Shown piece by piece: positions 1 through 10,721 of a DNA stretch of 64,000 nt. The first letter of the stretch is position 1. Each line of letters opens with the position of its first letter. Origin of the DNA: Diphasiastrum complanatum. Lineage: Eukaryota > Streptophyta > Lycopodiopsida > Lycopodiales > Lycopodiaceae. The notes beneath the pieces are model-generated. The model was not told where the DNA came from. It searched no databases and was given only the letters and a program-made list of their open reading frames with translations. The stretch spans positions 63,726,466 through 63,790,465 of the forward strand of contig CM055095.1 in assembly GCA_029204225.1 (NCBI GenBank). The letters are read 5' to 3'. The position numbers and the translations under genes were made by a program.

Positions 1-1
1 T

Positions 2-3000
2 AAAGGCAAAGGGAAATGGTCCAAAGGTGGTAACTTTGATCATGATGATCACTCTTCCTCTTCCTCTTCTACTAAGAACAATAAGTCAAAGTTCAAGTGC
101 TTTTATTGTGGGATAAAAGGTCATTTTGCAAATGAATGTTATAAGAAGAAAAGAGAGCAAGGAGAGAGGCAAGGAAATCTTACAATAGATGAGGAAGAAC
201 ATAACACATGTGAATCACTTGTTATGACTTCAAGTTTGTTAGCCAACATAGATGATAATGATCCTTGGTGGATTGATAGTGGAGCCTCATCTCACATGAC
301 AAGACATAAGGAATACTTTACATCCTTATTGTCTTATGAGGGAGAAGGTAACATCATCTACACTGCAAATGATGGTCAATGTGACATCAAAGGCATAGGC
401 ACTATTCCTATTTCCCTTTCAACAAATAGGAAAGCAAATCTTGAAAATGTTTTGTACATTCCTTCAATCACTAAGAATTTGCTTAGTGTAAGTCAAATGA
501 TTGACAAAGGACTTGATGTGGAGTTCATTGGAGATGCATGTTTGATAAGTAAATGTGGATCCTTGATTGCTCAAGGTAGGAGGCATGGTAAACTTTTCAA
601 GCTTGATGCATGTGTGATCTCTAATCATGAAGGATGTATGGCTAGGGAGCAATTGACAAACCTAGAAGTTTGGCACAAGAGGTTGGGCCATCTCAACTTC
701 AAATCTTTGGAGGTAATGGCAAAGAAAGAGCTTGTTCTTGGTCTCCCTAAAAGTCTTTTTGCAAACAATAGTGTTTGTGAACATTGTGCCTTGTCCAAAT
801 CTCATAGACTTGCTTATTCTAGATCTACTTCTAGATCTAAAGAAGCTTTTCAACTTGTGCATTCTGATATTCATTCTTCTAGTACAACTAGCAATGGTGG
901 GGCAAAGATGTATGCAACTTTCATTGATGACTTTAGTAGGTATACTTGGATCTATCTTCTTAAAAGTAAGGATGAAGTGTTTGCTGCATTTGTCAAGTTC
1001 AAGAATGAAATGGAAAACCAATTCAATACAAAGATCAAATGCTTAAGATCTGATAATGGAGGGGAATACACCTCAAATAGGTTCAAAGACTTTTGTATAG
1101 CACATGGGATTAAGAGGGAGATGTCTAGTCCTAGGACTCCACAACAGAATGGAGTGGCCGAGAGGAAGAATAGAACCCTTTGTGAATGTGCCAAGGCAAT
1201 GAGACTACATGCTAATCTTGCTAAGTCTTTTTGGGGGGAAGCTTTAGCATGTGCTAACTATCTATGTAATAGATGGACAAGTGCTTCCTTGGATGGTAAA
1301 ACTCCTCATGAGGTTCTTTATGGTAGAAGGCCGAGTGTCAAGCATTGTAGGATCTTTGGATGTACATGTTTTGTCAATATCACACTTGATGATAGAACTA
1401 AAGAAGATCCTTCATCAAAGAAGGGTGTGTTTGTTGGCTATAGTGAAGTAAGCAAGGCTTACAAAGTGTACATTCCTTCTACAAAGAAAGTTGTCATAAG
1501 TAGGGATGTCATCTTTCATGAAGAGAATGTTTCCAATGTTGTTGATGTTGATGTTGATGTGCCTACTAATCATCATGATGTGCAAGATGTCTTGGATGAA
1601 GATGGAGATGCCACTCCAAAGCAAACTTCAAAAAAAACTCAAAGGCAAAGGGCTAAGCCATCAAGGCTAACCTATGATGAAAAAGGAAAGCAAGTGGTGG
1701 ACAACTCTAACTTTGCTTTTCTTACCTCTTTTGATGAACCAACTTGTGTAGGTGAAGCAATTCAAAAGAAGGAATGGATCCAAGCCATGGATCATGAGCA
1801 TCAAGCACTCATCAAAAGCAACACATGGAGGTTGGTAAAGCTTCCAAAGGACAAGAAGGCAATTGGTTGTAAGTGGATCTTCAAGATCAAGACAAATCAA
1901 GATGGATCAATCAACAAGTACAAGGCAAGGTTGGTGGCAAAGGGGTATGCTCAAGAATATGGTATTGACTATGATGAGACCTTTGCACCCGTGGCAAAGA
2001 TGGTAACTATTCGAATCCTAATCTCTCTTGCAACTCTTTATGATTGGGATATGTGGCAAATGGATGTTACTAATGCCTTCTTGAATGGTGATCTTGAAGA
2101 AGATATTTACATGGAGCAACTCAAGTGGCAATTTCTTCAAGGCAAGGAAGATCTCGTTGAGGTTTGGTTTGAGCTCAAATGGGCTGGTTTTATTAGGTTT
2201 GATACTCAACTTCATCTACTCTACTTCATGTTGGATAGAAGTGTAGAAATCTATCTTTTGGTTTATGATGGTGACATTGTTTTCACTAACTATAGTGAAA
2301 GGTTGAAATCAAGCAATGATGAGATCTTGTGGGATGTTAATCATGTGTTTGAGAGGGAGTATCTTCAGAGGTTCAGATCTGAAGATGTTTATAAATGCAA
2401 AGTCCTTGATGTTTTATTGGAAGATCAAGATGTTGATCTTGAATTGCTTCATCAACACCAAGAGGCAAGTAGCAATTGGAAGCTAGTCAAAAGCATGAAA
2501 GGGGAGCCACATGGGCAAAGCATCTTGGATCTGTTTTTACAGGTCCTTGAAGGTTCAAGTAAGGTTCTTGGAGCAGCAAGGAAGTGTCCTTTTACTCTAC
2601 CTTACTTGTTTAATCTCATGTATGAACATTGTCATGTCAATGTGTTGGAATTGTCAAAATTCAATGAAACTAGTTCCACAGTTTTGCATCTTTTGGATCT
2701 TGGAGATGGAATAGTTATCATTGCTGGTTTTTATGATCAAGTACATGCATTCATTCAAATCTCAAAAGATATGGAAGTGGTCAATATGTTTACTTTTGAG
2801 CAAAGTTCAAGATCTAGCATCCTAGTGTTGGCAAATTGGCAAATTGTTGACAATGTAGGATCAAGCGTTATATGCAAATCTTGTGGAGATACTTCAAGTA
2901 TTTCAAGTTCAGGTTTTGCTCATTCAAATGGAACAGAGAACACATCATTTTGGCATTCATTCACTCAAGGGCTTTCGTGGATTGGAGATCTACAAAGGCA

Positions 3001-3379
3001 AGGTGGTGATGGAGGTTCATTCATGGAGATACATGGTGCATTCACTATGGGCATAGTGGAATGTGGACGAGGCATGCAAACACCTGTTGGTTACTTTCAC
3101 TTACAACTTGTTTGCTGCTGTTTTACAGAGAACTCAAAGGTGGATACATGGAGGAATCCTTTCATTGTTATTCTATGTTCTTTTACATGTATCTTGTTCA
3201 CCATTCTATGTAAAATTGATGTAAGAAATAGTGAAGCATCCTATATGGGCACTATTATCTATATCAATTATGTTGTACTTCATATTGTACATATTAGAAC
3301 ACTTGAAAAGAGATCTATCATCATGATGGAGATCATTCTTAGGTTGGAGCAAAGTAGTGTTGTAAAACTAGCAAGTTAA
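2..3379 (+). CDS. Copia element A gag-pol, 5' end outside window, 3' third aberrant
   Basis: The reading frame is open from the first bases of the window, so the protein starts upstream; the Met at 224 is internal. Visible in order: a Lys-rich gag tail, a CCHC zinc knuckle (CFYCGIKGHFANEC, 98-139), the aspartic protease site (WIDSGASSHMT, Asp at 275), the GAG-pre-integrase His/Cys region (VWHKRLGHLN), an integrase core with HSDIH, LRSDNGGEY and QQNGVAERKN, and the N-terminal half of reverse transcriptase up to DVTNAFLNG and YMEQ (ends 2119). After 2119 the frame stays open for about 420 codons but ordinary RT/RNase H is not seen. Only scraps such as GKEDLV and LLVYDGDIV (where YVDD is expected) remain. 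It stops just before a polypurine tract and LTR. It is probably defective for reverse transcription. Confidence 0.85.
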   Translation, partial: KGKGKWSKGGNFDHDDHSSSSSSTKNNKSKFKCFYCGIKGHFANECYKKKREQGERQGNLTIDEEEHNTCESLVMTSSLLANIDDNDPWWIDSGASSHMTRHKEYFTSLLSYEGEGNIIYTANDGQCDIKGIGTIPISLSTNRKANLENVLYIPSITKNLLSVSQMIDKGLDVEFIGDACLISKCGSLIAQGRRHGKLFKLDACVISNHEGCMAREQLTNLEVWHKRLGHLNFKSLEVMAKKELVLGLPKSLFANNSVCEHCALSKSHRLAYSRSTSRSKEAFQLVHSDIHSSSTTSNGGAKMYATFIDDFSRYTWIYLLKSKDEVFAAFVKFKNEMENQFNTKIKCLRSDNGGEYTSNRFKDFCIAHGIKREMSSPRTPQQNGVAERKNRTLCECAKAMRLHANLAKSFWGEALACANYLCNRWTSASLDGKTPHEVLYGRRPSVKHCRIFGCTCFVNITLDDRTKEDPSSKKGVFVGYSEVSKAYKVYIPSTKKVVISRDVIFHEENVSNVVDVDVDVPTNHHDVQDVLDEDGDATPKQTSKKTQRQRAKPSRLTYDEKGKQVVDNSNFAFLTSFDEPTCVGEAIQKKEWIQAMDHEHQALIKSNTWRLVKLPKDKKAIGCKWIFKIKTNQDGSINKYKARLVAKGYAQEYGIDYDETFAPVAKMVTIRILISLATLYDWDMWQMDVTNAFLNGDLEEDIYMEQLKWQFLQGKEDLVEVWFELKWAGFIRFDTQLHLLYFMLDRSVEIYLLVYDGDIVFTNYSERLKSSNDEILWDVNHVFEREYLQRFRSEDVYKCKVLDVLLEDQDVDLELLHQHQEASSNWKLVKSMKGEPHGQSILDLFLQVLEGSSKVLGAARKCPFTLPYLFNLMYEHCHVNVLELSKFNETSSTVLHLLDLGDGIVIIAGFYDQVHAFIQISKDMEVVNMFTFEQSSRSSILVLANWQIVDNVGSSVICKSCGDTSSISSSGFAHSNGTENTSFWHSFTQGLSWIGDLQRQGGDGGSFMEIHGAFTMGIVECGRGMQTPVGYFHLQLVCCCFTENSKVDTWRNPFIVILCSFTCILFTILCKIDVRNSEASYMGTIIYINYVVLHIVHIRTLEKRSIIMMEIILRLEQSSVVKLAS

Positions 3380-3392
3380 GTTGAAGAGGGAG

Positions 3393-4046
3393 TGTGAAAA
3401 TTGTCAACATTTCCTAGCTAGTTTGAGGCCTAAATTGGCAATTTTTGTACATAGTTTTGGATCTAACCTTTCACACGTGTGAAAGAGACCTAGATACTTT
3501 TATTCTAGTATATATTTCATGTTGAAGAAGTCTCAAACTTCGGGACCTTCTAAATGACACTAAAATCATGTTATTTGGACATATAGGCCAAAATTGGCTA
3601 TTTTAGGTTACTGGTGTCCTAAAATTGGGTCCTAAGTTCTAGAGAGAGGAGAGAGAGTCATCTCTCTCACCTATATTAGGCTGAAATTCGTGGAGAATAG
3701 GTTGGAGAAACCTTTTGTATGCTTCATTGAGATCAATAGATCATTGTCATTGTTTCTTCCTCCATTGAGAGCATTGTTGTGTGTATTGTCTTCAAGCTAT
3801 TGTGTATGATCTTAGGTGCTTTCCAAAAGTGATAGGCTGATGTATTATGGACTGTATAATGCTATTTTGGGCCGCACTTGATGTTTATGGAAGTTTCCAT
3901 TTGTGATAAATGCTTTTTGATCAAGTTCTTTGCATTCTAGGTAGCATAGAATGTGTTGCCAATTCCTAGCTTATGTAGTTTGGAGTGCAAGCATTCAAGC
4001 CAATGATCTTGGAGTTTAGATCCACTTAGGATCTGTATTTTTCACA
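3393..4046 (+). repeat. 3' LTR of copia element A
   Basis: It follows the purine-rich tract TTGAAGAGGGAG (3381-3392), begins TGTGAAAATTG and ends TTTTTCACA. Its length, about 654 bp, matches the 653-bp LTRs of element D, whose termini are similar though the bodies differ. It contains the palindrome TTCACACGTGTGAA at 3470-3483. It ends exactly where element B resumes inside RT, so A is inserted in B. A 5-bp duplication would be TTGTA (4047-4051), but the other flank lies outside the window. Confidence 0.75.
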
Positions 4047-5025
4047 TTGTACTTTTACTCATTTATGTAGATGACATCATCATTAGTGGAAATAGTGTTG
4101 ATGGTATTGAAAAAATCAAGATAGATCTATCCTTAGTGTTCAAGATGGTAGATCTAGGGCGTCTTCACTTCATCTTAGGCATAGAAGTACTTAGAGGGTC
4201 TGATTTTATCTTTATAAGTCAAGTAAACTATGCTTAAAGTCTTTTGAAGAAGTTTAAGATGGAAGTATGCAAAAGTGTTGACACACCAATGGAGCAAGAT
4301 GTAAAAGTGCCAAATGAAGATGATGAAAGATTCTTCATGGACATCACTTTGTTTAGGCAACTTATAGGTTCCTTAATGTGGATCACTATAACTAGACCAG
4401 ATCTTAGCTTTAGTGTATGTAGGTTGAGCCAATCCATGCAAAAGCCATTGAATATCCATTGGAAAAAGACTAAGAGGATTCTAAGATACATCTCGGGTAC
4501 ATTGGAGTGAGATTCTATGTAGAGGAGATGTGATTAACCTTCATGCATTTAGTGATTTAGATTTTGCAGGGGACAAGAGGGATAGGAGATCAACAAGTGC
4601 CTATTCAACTTTCATAGGAGAAGGTGTGGTTTCATGGCTTTCAAAAAAGCAAGAAACGATATCTCTATCTTCAACCGAGGCCAAGTACAAAGCTTTGCAA
4701 CAACTACAAAGGAGGTACTTTGGGTCAAGAGATTATTGGTGGAGCTAAAGATCATAGATTCAGAGGAGGCACCAATCATCTACAATGACAATATATCAGC
4801 CAACACCTTGCATCTAACCCAATCTTCCATGCAAGATCTAAGCACATTGAGATATGCCATCACTTTGTGAGAGAAATGGTGCAAGCTAAGGAGATTGCTT
4901 TGGAGCATGTTCCAAACAATGAATGTGTAGCTGATCTACTTACTAAACCACTTCAAAAGACACCTTGTATGAAGTTCAGATCATCACTTGGAGTGATTAG
5001 TAAAGCAATGATTGAACCAAGCTAG
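4047..5025 (+). pseudogene. Copia element B, RT C-terminus and RNase H, decayed
   Basis: The frame enters at the RT active site (LLLIYVDDIIISGN, from 4052) and continues through LGIEV, the LIGSLMWITITRPDLSF block and RNase H (FSDLDFAGDKRDRRSTSAY, SLSSTEAKYKAL, NECVADLLTKPL), ending at a TAG at 5023-5025. It is broken by an in-frame TAA at 4235-4237, a frame change after the TGA at 4508-4510, and further frame changes near 4690 and 4800. The upstream half lies outside the window because element A is inserted in the RT domain. It is an older resident than A and not functional. Confidence 0.85.
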
Positions 5026-5039
5026 GTAGTGAGGAGGAG

Positions 5040-5565
5040 TGTTAAAAATTCACAATTCTAGCTTGACTAGTTTTGGTCATATGACTTGTAAATAGTTAGA
5101 TGGTCATGATGTGGCTTGTCACACGTGCCAAATAGCATAGGATTCCATTCATAAGGATGTTCTCAAGTAGACCTAAGTGTTAGAACCTTTGGAATGAGTC
5201 CAAATTATGCTTAGATACAAGGGAGAAAAAATAGGAGCTAATTTTGGTAATTTTTGCATTCTTGAGAGATCTCCAAGATTCCAACCCTAACTTGGTAGGG
5301 ATGAAAGATACACCAAAATTAGCATTAGGGATAGGTTTAGGGCTACTCATACCTGCCCAAAACTGTGGTGGATCATTTATATATAGGTGATGATATCTCA
5401 CCAAAATCAATCAAGCAATTTCATGATTTTTCTCTCATAATGGTGCAATTGCTCTCTATGTTCATAATTGTTTGAGTACTAGCCTTCTTCAAGGATTTGG
5501 GCCATTTAGTGAGGTTCAAGCATAGTTTTTTGATGGATTTTGATGGTTCAACTTGTGCTAATCTT
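5040..5565 (+). repeat. 3' LTR of copia element B, truncated
   Basis: It starts TGTTAAAAATTC immediately after GAGGAGGAG (PPT-like, 5031-5039), 14 bp past the end of the RNase H frame. It carries a CACACGTG motif at 5120-5127. The right end merges near 5565 into a minus-strand copia fragment of another family, so the LTR's true end is missing or replaced. The boundary is approximate. Confidence 0.6.
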
Positions 5566-6020
5566 ATGAAATCATAATCTATTGTTTCCCTCATCATTTC
5601 AAGTGTTTTAGGATCCTTATCTGCTGTAATTTTTACACTTGGATCCATTGGTGAGTCAGCTAATTTACAATTCATCAAATTGTATATGTTAAGAACATTG
5701 TGAAGATACCTTTGTTGAGTGATGTAAATCAGTCGATTTGCTCTATCTCTGTGGATTTGAATTTCAAGACAGAAGTGAGCTTCGTCCAGATCAGTCATGT
5801 CGAATTTTGAGAACAACATCTGTTTTGCATCCTCGACCATTTTGGTATTGTTGCTGAAGAGCAACGTATCATCAATGTACAAGGTGATGATAATGAAGGA
5901 TTGCTGTACTGACCTTGAATAAACGTTGCAATCAGGAGTGCTTGGTTTGAATCCTTGTTCAATGAGGAATGTGTTGATCCTCTGAAACCAAGCTCTGACA
6001 GATTGTTTCAGTTCGTCATT
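5566..6020 (-). pseudogene. Copia fragment C, reverse transcriptase piece
   Basis: Read leftward, the minus strand encodes SVRAWFQRINTFLIEQGF, then TLYIDDTLLFSNNTKMVEDAK (a YIDD variant of the catalytic box) and the downstream RT blocks ending near SPMDPSVKITADKDPKTLE. This is the middle and C-terminal RT of a copia lineage clearly different from A, B, D, H and I. No gag, integrase or RNase H is attached. At its upstream end (about 6020-6050) the sequence changes to an LTR end and primer-binding site on the other strand. It is an isolated, dead fragment. Confidence 0.75.
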
Positions 6021-6029
6021 TATTCTTCC

Positions 6030-6553
6030 ATCCTCTCTCCCAACATGGTATCAGAGCAATATCCTTGCCTTTGAAGTCAACGAATTGATCCTTGATAAAG
6101 ACTGTATCTTGGCTATACAAGCTTTGCTAGGTATCATGATCGTACAGCTTGTAGGTGTTATCAGTAGGAGAGAGTGGGTGGCTGCAATCCTTGTCCAATC
6201 TATTAGCGCAACTGCATGGAGTGAGCGTAAAAAGGGTGTGACGTCAGCCAGTGCTGAAGTGAACATTGGTGATGATGTGAAAAGTGGGTCACTCTTACAA
6301 ATGGCCTTAGGATAAGATTTACATGGTGCCTTAGCTTTTAGGGCACCTTTGGCATTCTATAGGATAGTGTCCCCTTTTCCTGTCACCATAAACTGTGTAA
6401 AAACACAGTGTTCGCAATTCTTTCGTCTTTTATTTGTCTGTGCAAATTTGAGTGTAAATATGCAGGCTGTGTGACAACATTAGTAAATATGCAGCAAGAA
6501 TAGAGGTAGACTAAAAATGAGATTTAGGAGAGCAGAAGGAGTAAATCCAACAG
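6030..6553. repeat. Scrap of plus-strand LTR end with PBS, then E-family LTR fragment (minus)
   Basis: At 6030-6050 a pyrimidine-rich LTR end finishes in CCCAACA and is followed by TGGTATCAGAGC (6051-6062), a tRNA-iMet primer-binding site on the plus strand. From about 6130 to 6553 the sequence matches the LTR of element E (29.2-29.7 and 32.0-32.45 kb), ending AAATCCAACA, which is the minus-strand LTR start TGTTGGATTT. So two fragments in opposite orientation abut. No coding sequence was seen; ORFs across it are LTR artefacts. Confidence 0.6.
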
Positions 6554-6555
6554 AC

Positions 6556-6880
6556 CATTGATCCATTCACCTCTAAATTCTATTGGACCATTTCAAACAA
6601 ACCTCAAATTCTATTGGACCCCTCAAGGTTCCACCTCTAAATCCTATTGGACCTCTTAAATTTCATCAAACAAAAGCATTACACTTGTCTACACTCTAAT
6701 TGGCACGAGGTTAGCCTCTTACTCTATTTTGGCTAAATAGTGGCACAAGTGAAAATGGGTAATTTGCCATCTATGCCAAATTTGGTCCTATCAACATCCT
6801 ACACCTAGATGCTTGATATAAAAAACATAAGACCCCTATATCTAACATAGATAATCTTTTTCAATTCTTCACAGAGAGGA
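6556..6880 (-). repeat. I-family copia LTR fragment, inverted
   Basis: The reverse complement matches the first 320 or so bases of the element I 5' LTR (34381 onward): it starts TGTGAAGAATTG at 6880 and shares the repeated 'tccaatagga' phrases. It is cut at the left where the E-family LTR fragment ends. There is no attached internal region. Confidence 0.7.
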
Positions 6881-6999
6881 CCCAGACACTCTAATTGAGA
6901 CATATGGAGTAGTGCATATACGTGTGACTGGTATAAACAAGAGGTATGCATGAAGAGCTGTGATCTATTTATAGTTGACCTACATGAGGATTGCATGGG

Positions 7000-7243
7000 A
7001 TCATGCACAAGATCCTACTCTTTATATATTGAGGTAGTGATTAGTCTGTCGACGACTTTGGTCTAGGTTACTAGTGACTTCTCCTCTTGCTATCACATGG
7101 CATGGCTTGGGGGCTAGATCCAAGAGGATTCTCTAGGAGGGATCTAGGGTCGGGTGGGTGGTTTTGCTCCATTGTCTCTATTGTGTTTTCCTATCGTCAT
7201 CTTAGGGGTTTTCCCTAGTGGTCTTTACATTGGTATCCGAGCC
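7000..7243 (+). repeat. LTR 3' part with primer-binding site (K/J gypsy-like family)
   Basis: The phrases 'gcttgggggctagatccaag' and a terminal 'ggtctttaca' are followed at 7230-7243 by a PBS-like TTGGTATCCGAGCC. Layout and wording resemble the end of the 63106-63601 LTR. The 5' part of this LTR is not recognisable. The 7244-7850 stretch downstream would be its internal leader, but no ORF with domains is visible there. Confidence 0.45.
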
Positions 7244-7850
7244 TGGCTAAGATGCAGTTTTGGATGGGATGGAGAGAAATTTTACATCAAATTGGAATGG
7301 GAACACACTTGGATTCAAATCCCAGATGGAGTGCTATTTTTTCAAGGGAAATTGAGTTTGAATTACTAATTCATATGTGAAACATGCTTTTCAAACTTGG
7401 TGGTAGATTGCTCTTCTCCTTGTTTGATTTTTTTAGAGATGCTATGGATTAGTGTGGAATTCATACATATTTTCAGGTAGCCTTGAAAAAGTTTTCATTT
7501 GAAGTAGAATGATCTGCATGAGTTGATCCACTTCTTAGTCTAAATTTGTTTTTTGAATGAACGATTTGTATAAATTCATAATGTTTAGACAGATTAAATT
7601 CAGGTTAGCAGTAGCTGGTTTGTTAATAGATTGGTGTGAATCAATGTATCCTGAATGATGAACTAATTGTTGCTGTGAATCTTGAATTTAGTTTTTGCAT
7701 GTAAAGGATTTGAGCTATTTACTAGAATGATCCTCTTGTGTTTCATGGAAATATGTAAAACATAGAATGGAAATGGCAAGTTGCTGTAGGGTCAAAGATC
7801 TCGCGTAGTAGCCACTTGTCAAGAGGAGTGCCGCATTCCGCCCATTTGGA
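7244..7850. other. Non-coding stretch after PBS
   Basis: AT-rich sequence without a supported gene, tRNA or strong repeat. It may be the decayed internal leader of the element whose PBS is at 7230-7243. Confidence 0.4.
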
Positions 7851-8560
7851 TCATCGTGTGCATGGCAGAAAATGCGCGTTCACCCTTAGCTGTTGTGGAC
7901 TGGTCACATAGGCCTTGATGGTTGCAAGGTTCCGTTCAAATAGTTGTTGGCACCACTCATGTTGTGGTTGGAGGGCGGGTAGTGCTTGCTGCTCGTTGCC
8001 TTGTATGGTTTGTGCTGAAAAGGATATTTGCCAACCGCCTCTTGAGGACTCATGGGGATATTTGGATAGGAATTCATTGATTTTTTCCTCCATGGACTTG
8101 GGGCATCGGAAAGCCTGGTTGACAGATATAGTTCGCGAGCCTCTTGATGAGGAGGCTTGTCCTTCCTCATGGCTATGGCTGGGACCCATGTCTTGGCCTT
8201 GGTCCTGCGTCTTAGCTCCAGTATCAGGAGGTCCTTGGTCTTGTCCGCTTGACTCCTGATCCTGACTTATTGCCCTTGTTACCTGCTGGCCCCCCATTTT
8301 TCTTGGTGATGGCAGAATTTTGCTCATTCGTGATGAATGGTTTGAGAAGGAGCACGAATCAGATACCTTCTGCTAGCGCGACCCTGCTGTGCTTTCAATG
8401 AGAGGGAAAGTGAGCTTTGATCGATGGCAGCTGGGATAGCCACGAGGCTGGTGGATTTGTAAACCCGATTTGCATTTTTGAAGTCCTTCTTAGGGTTTAA
8501 ATGGGGGGAGGCCTTGTTAACCCATGCAAAGAGTTTTGTGTTTAACTTCTTTTCTCCCAA
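7851..8560 (-). CDS. Unrecognised Gln/Ser-rich ORF pair, hypothetical
   Basis: Two minus-strand ORFs follow each other: 8560-8324 (78 codons) and 8327-7851 (158 codons), overlapping by 4 bp in different frames. The second is rich in Gln, Gly, Ser and Pro near its start (SGQDQGPPDTGAKTQDQGQD), then has a more ordinary stretch with MEEKINEFLSKYP and LFERNLATIKAYV. The local GC content is visibly higher than the neighbourhood, which is unusual here and the main reason to list it. I recognise no domain. It could be one exon of a host gene, a captured gene fragment or chance. No splice sites were established. Confidence 0.22.
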
Positions 8561-8599
8561 GTGTGAACTGGGTGCATGGTGTGTGGAGGGCCTAACCCT

Positions 8600-10721
8600 A
8601 TTGTTTGCATGCCTCAGTTAGTTCACTGAGTTGTGCATGTATTGCTTTGATGTCACAGGTTTTGCAAAAATCTAGATGTAATCAAAGTTTTGGTCGATTC
8701 GAAAAGGGATTTTTGTAAATCTATCTAAATTGACAGTTGAGAATTGAATTACCTACTCTCCTGATCTTAACCGAGAGAATCTTTGGAGAATAATTTTATT
8801 ATCCTAACTGCTATGTCTGTGTGATTGGATCCATGGATTTAGGATTGACAATAAAATACTATTCTTCATGGTATTTTTTCTCCAAGCAAGTGCCCTGCAA
8901 TGGAAATTTGATTTTTTGGTACTCTACTTTTTATCAGTTTAACTCTGGAATAGAAATATTCCCAGTTAATTGAGTTAAATGGTAATTTTTTTAGTTCTTC
9001 CTTTTTTACTCAATTGTGCACCGATAGACTTATCTTTAATGATTTTGATCTTTAGGATTGGACAAATTAAAGCTTTTCAGATACTTCTTAAGGTGAATAA
9101 ATGAAATAAGGTCGTAATTTTTGAGAGGTAGTTCTATATTCAATAAAAAAAAAAAGTGTATCGAATATCGTAAAGAGTACCCGGAATCAGATTTTATTAA
9201 TTTTCCATTGATTCATGCAACTTTAACGAAGTAATGAAAATGAACTGGTGTGGTCAAAAGGAAGTAGCCTAACATTTACTTGTGTCAAGGGAATTTTTGG
9301 TGCCTTCGCTGAAGAAATTTTTTGGATGACCGGGAAAAAATCTAAGGGAGGAAGAAAATGAGACACCTGAATAAGTAAATGTGTTAGTGTTGTGTAATTT
9401 GGATTGGTTAATAATCCATGGATGGAAATTGCATAGCACCAATTTTTTGAATTGATTAAGTTGAATTTATTTTGAATATCTATAGGACCATGAGTTGACC
9501 CTATTTGTTAATGGGAATTGTGACATGGAACGAGAATGACACTTTGGTTCACATTTGTACTGTAAGAACCTTATTCCTAAGAATCAGAACTCTCAGATAG
9601 TAGGAATTCGGTGAAAGTTAGTACCAACCAGGTGGGTTGTTTTATGTGATGGAAATACCATGTGCAGATTCTTGTTAAATCATAATTTTGTTAATGGATT
9701 ATTGTGATCCATTAGAAACAAATATGGGGGTACTCTAGTACTTGGTGGAATAGATATGTGCATATCTAGTATTGGAAATCCAGATAGAGATTTTTAGATC
9801 TCTGGAATATCGGATAATGCGATTTAAAATCTTTTTGAAGATCGGATTCTATATCTGCTTATAGGATGTTCAGATAATCTTTTTGATTTTTTGTTGATCG
9901 GATCTAAAAGCAAAGGACTTTCTTGGAGAGAAAACTAGTGGTACGGGACATCAGTGATTTCAAAGAGAAAATTCTTGTGCGAGAATAATCTGTAGACCAG
10001 TGGGTAGTATTTAAATTATTGGTAATGCTAACAGTTGAAGCCATTGCTTAAACTTGTTTAGGGTATTTGGAGTGGTTATGAGATATAGATCCGGATCCTT
10101 CAATGGTATCTCATAATTTCTAAATCAGAAACCCTTGAAAGCTATTTCTCTTTTAATTTTAAACCTCTACTTTTTAGAAATTTCTTAAATATGAGGCAAT
10201 TGGATTGAGATTCATATAATTCCTTCCAGAGTATAACTAGATTCTGAAGGACTGTTTAAGTTATTTGAATTCATACTTCCATTTCAGGTTGTGAATATAG
10301 CTCAAAATCAATCGATGTTTTCAATTGATTAAGTGGAATTTATACTTCCTAAGCCCAAACGATTATCTCTATTTGATAGTTGTTTATTGAGAGTAATGTT
10401 CTATCACTCGGGATAAGATATTTTATGATTTTAAGAAAAAAGTCCGGTTGTAATAGTATTGGATACTCATTACTGACTTTTTCAAGTCTTTGATATCTTA
10501 TACGTTGTCTCCTGAGAACTTTTTGATCGAAATTTTGCAATTTCTTTTAAAAGGGGGAGAAGAAAATGATAGGAATAAGACTTTCATGGATTCAACCAGT
10601 GCATAAATTTCTTTTGTGAAATCCAGTTTGTGTGCAATGGTAGAACTATCCACTGTGAATAGAGGAAATCTCTAGTGATTGTTTTGAATAATCTAGAACT
10701 AGAGTAATTTTGGGGGTTTTT
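8600..10721. other. AT-rich intergenic stretch, nothing recognised
   Basis: There is no ORF with recognisable content, no clear tandem array and no RNA gene. Only short chance ORFs appear (for example minus 10349-10540). Confidence 0.5.

Noticed and set aside
2120-3379. A captured host gene in the element A pol ORF
   Set aside because: No host-type domain is recognisable, and fragments such as GKEDLV and LLVYDGDIV with the RT-like length favour a diverged or rearranged RT region; kept as an open finding, not as a host gene.
6051-6062. TGGTATCAGAGC strings as tRNA-related genes
   Set aside because: They are 12-14-bp primer-binding sites next to LTR ends; no tRNA cloverleaf was found around them.
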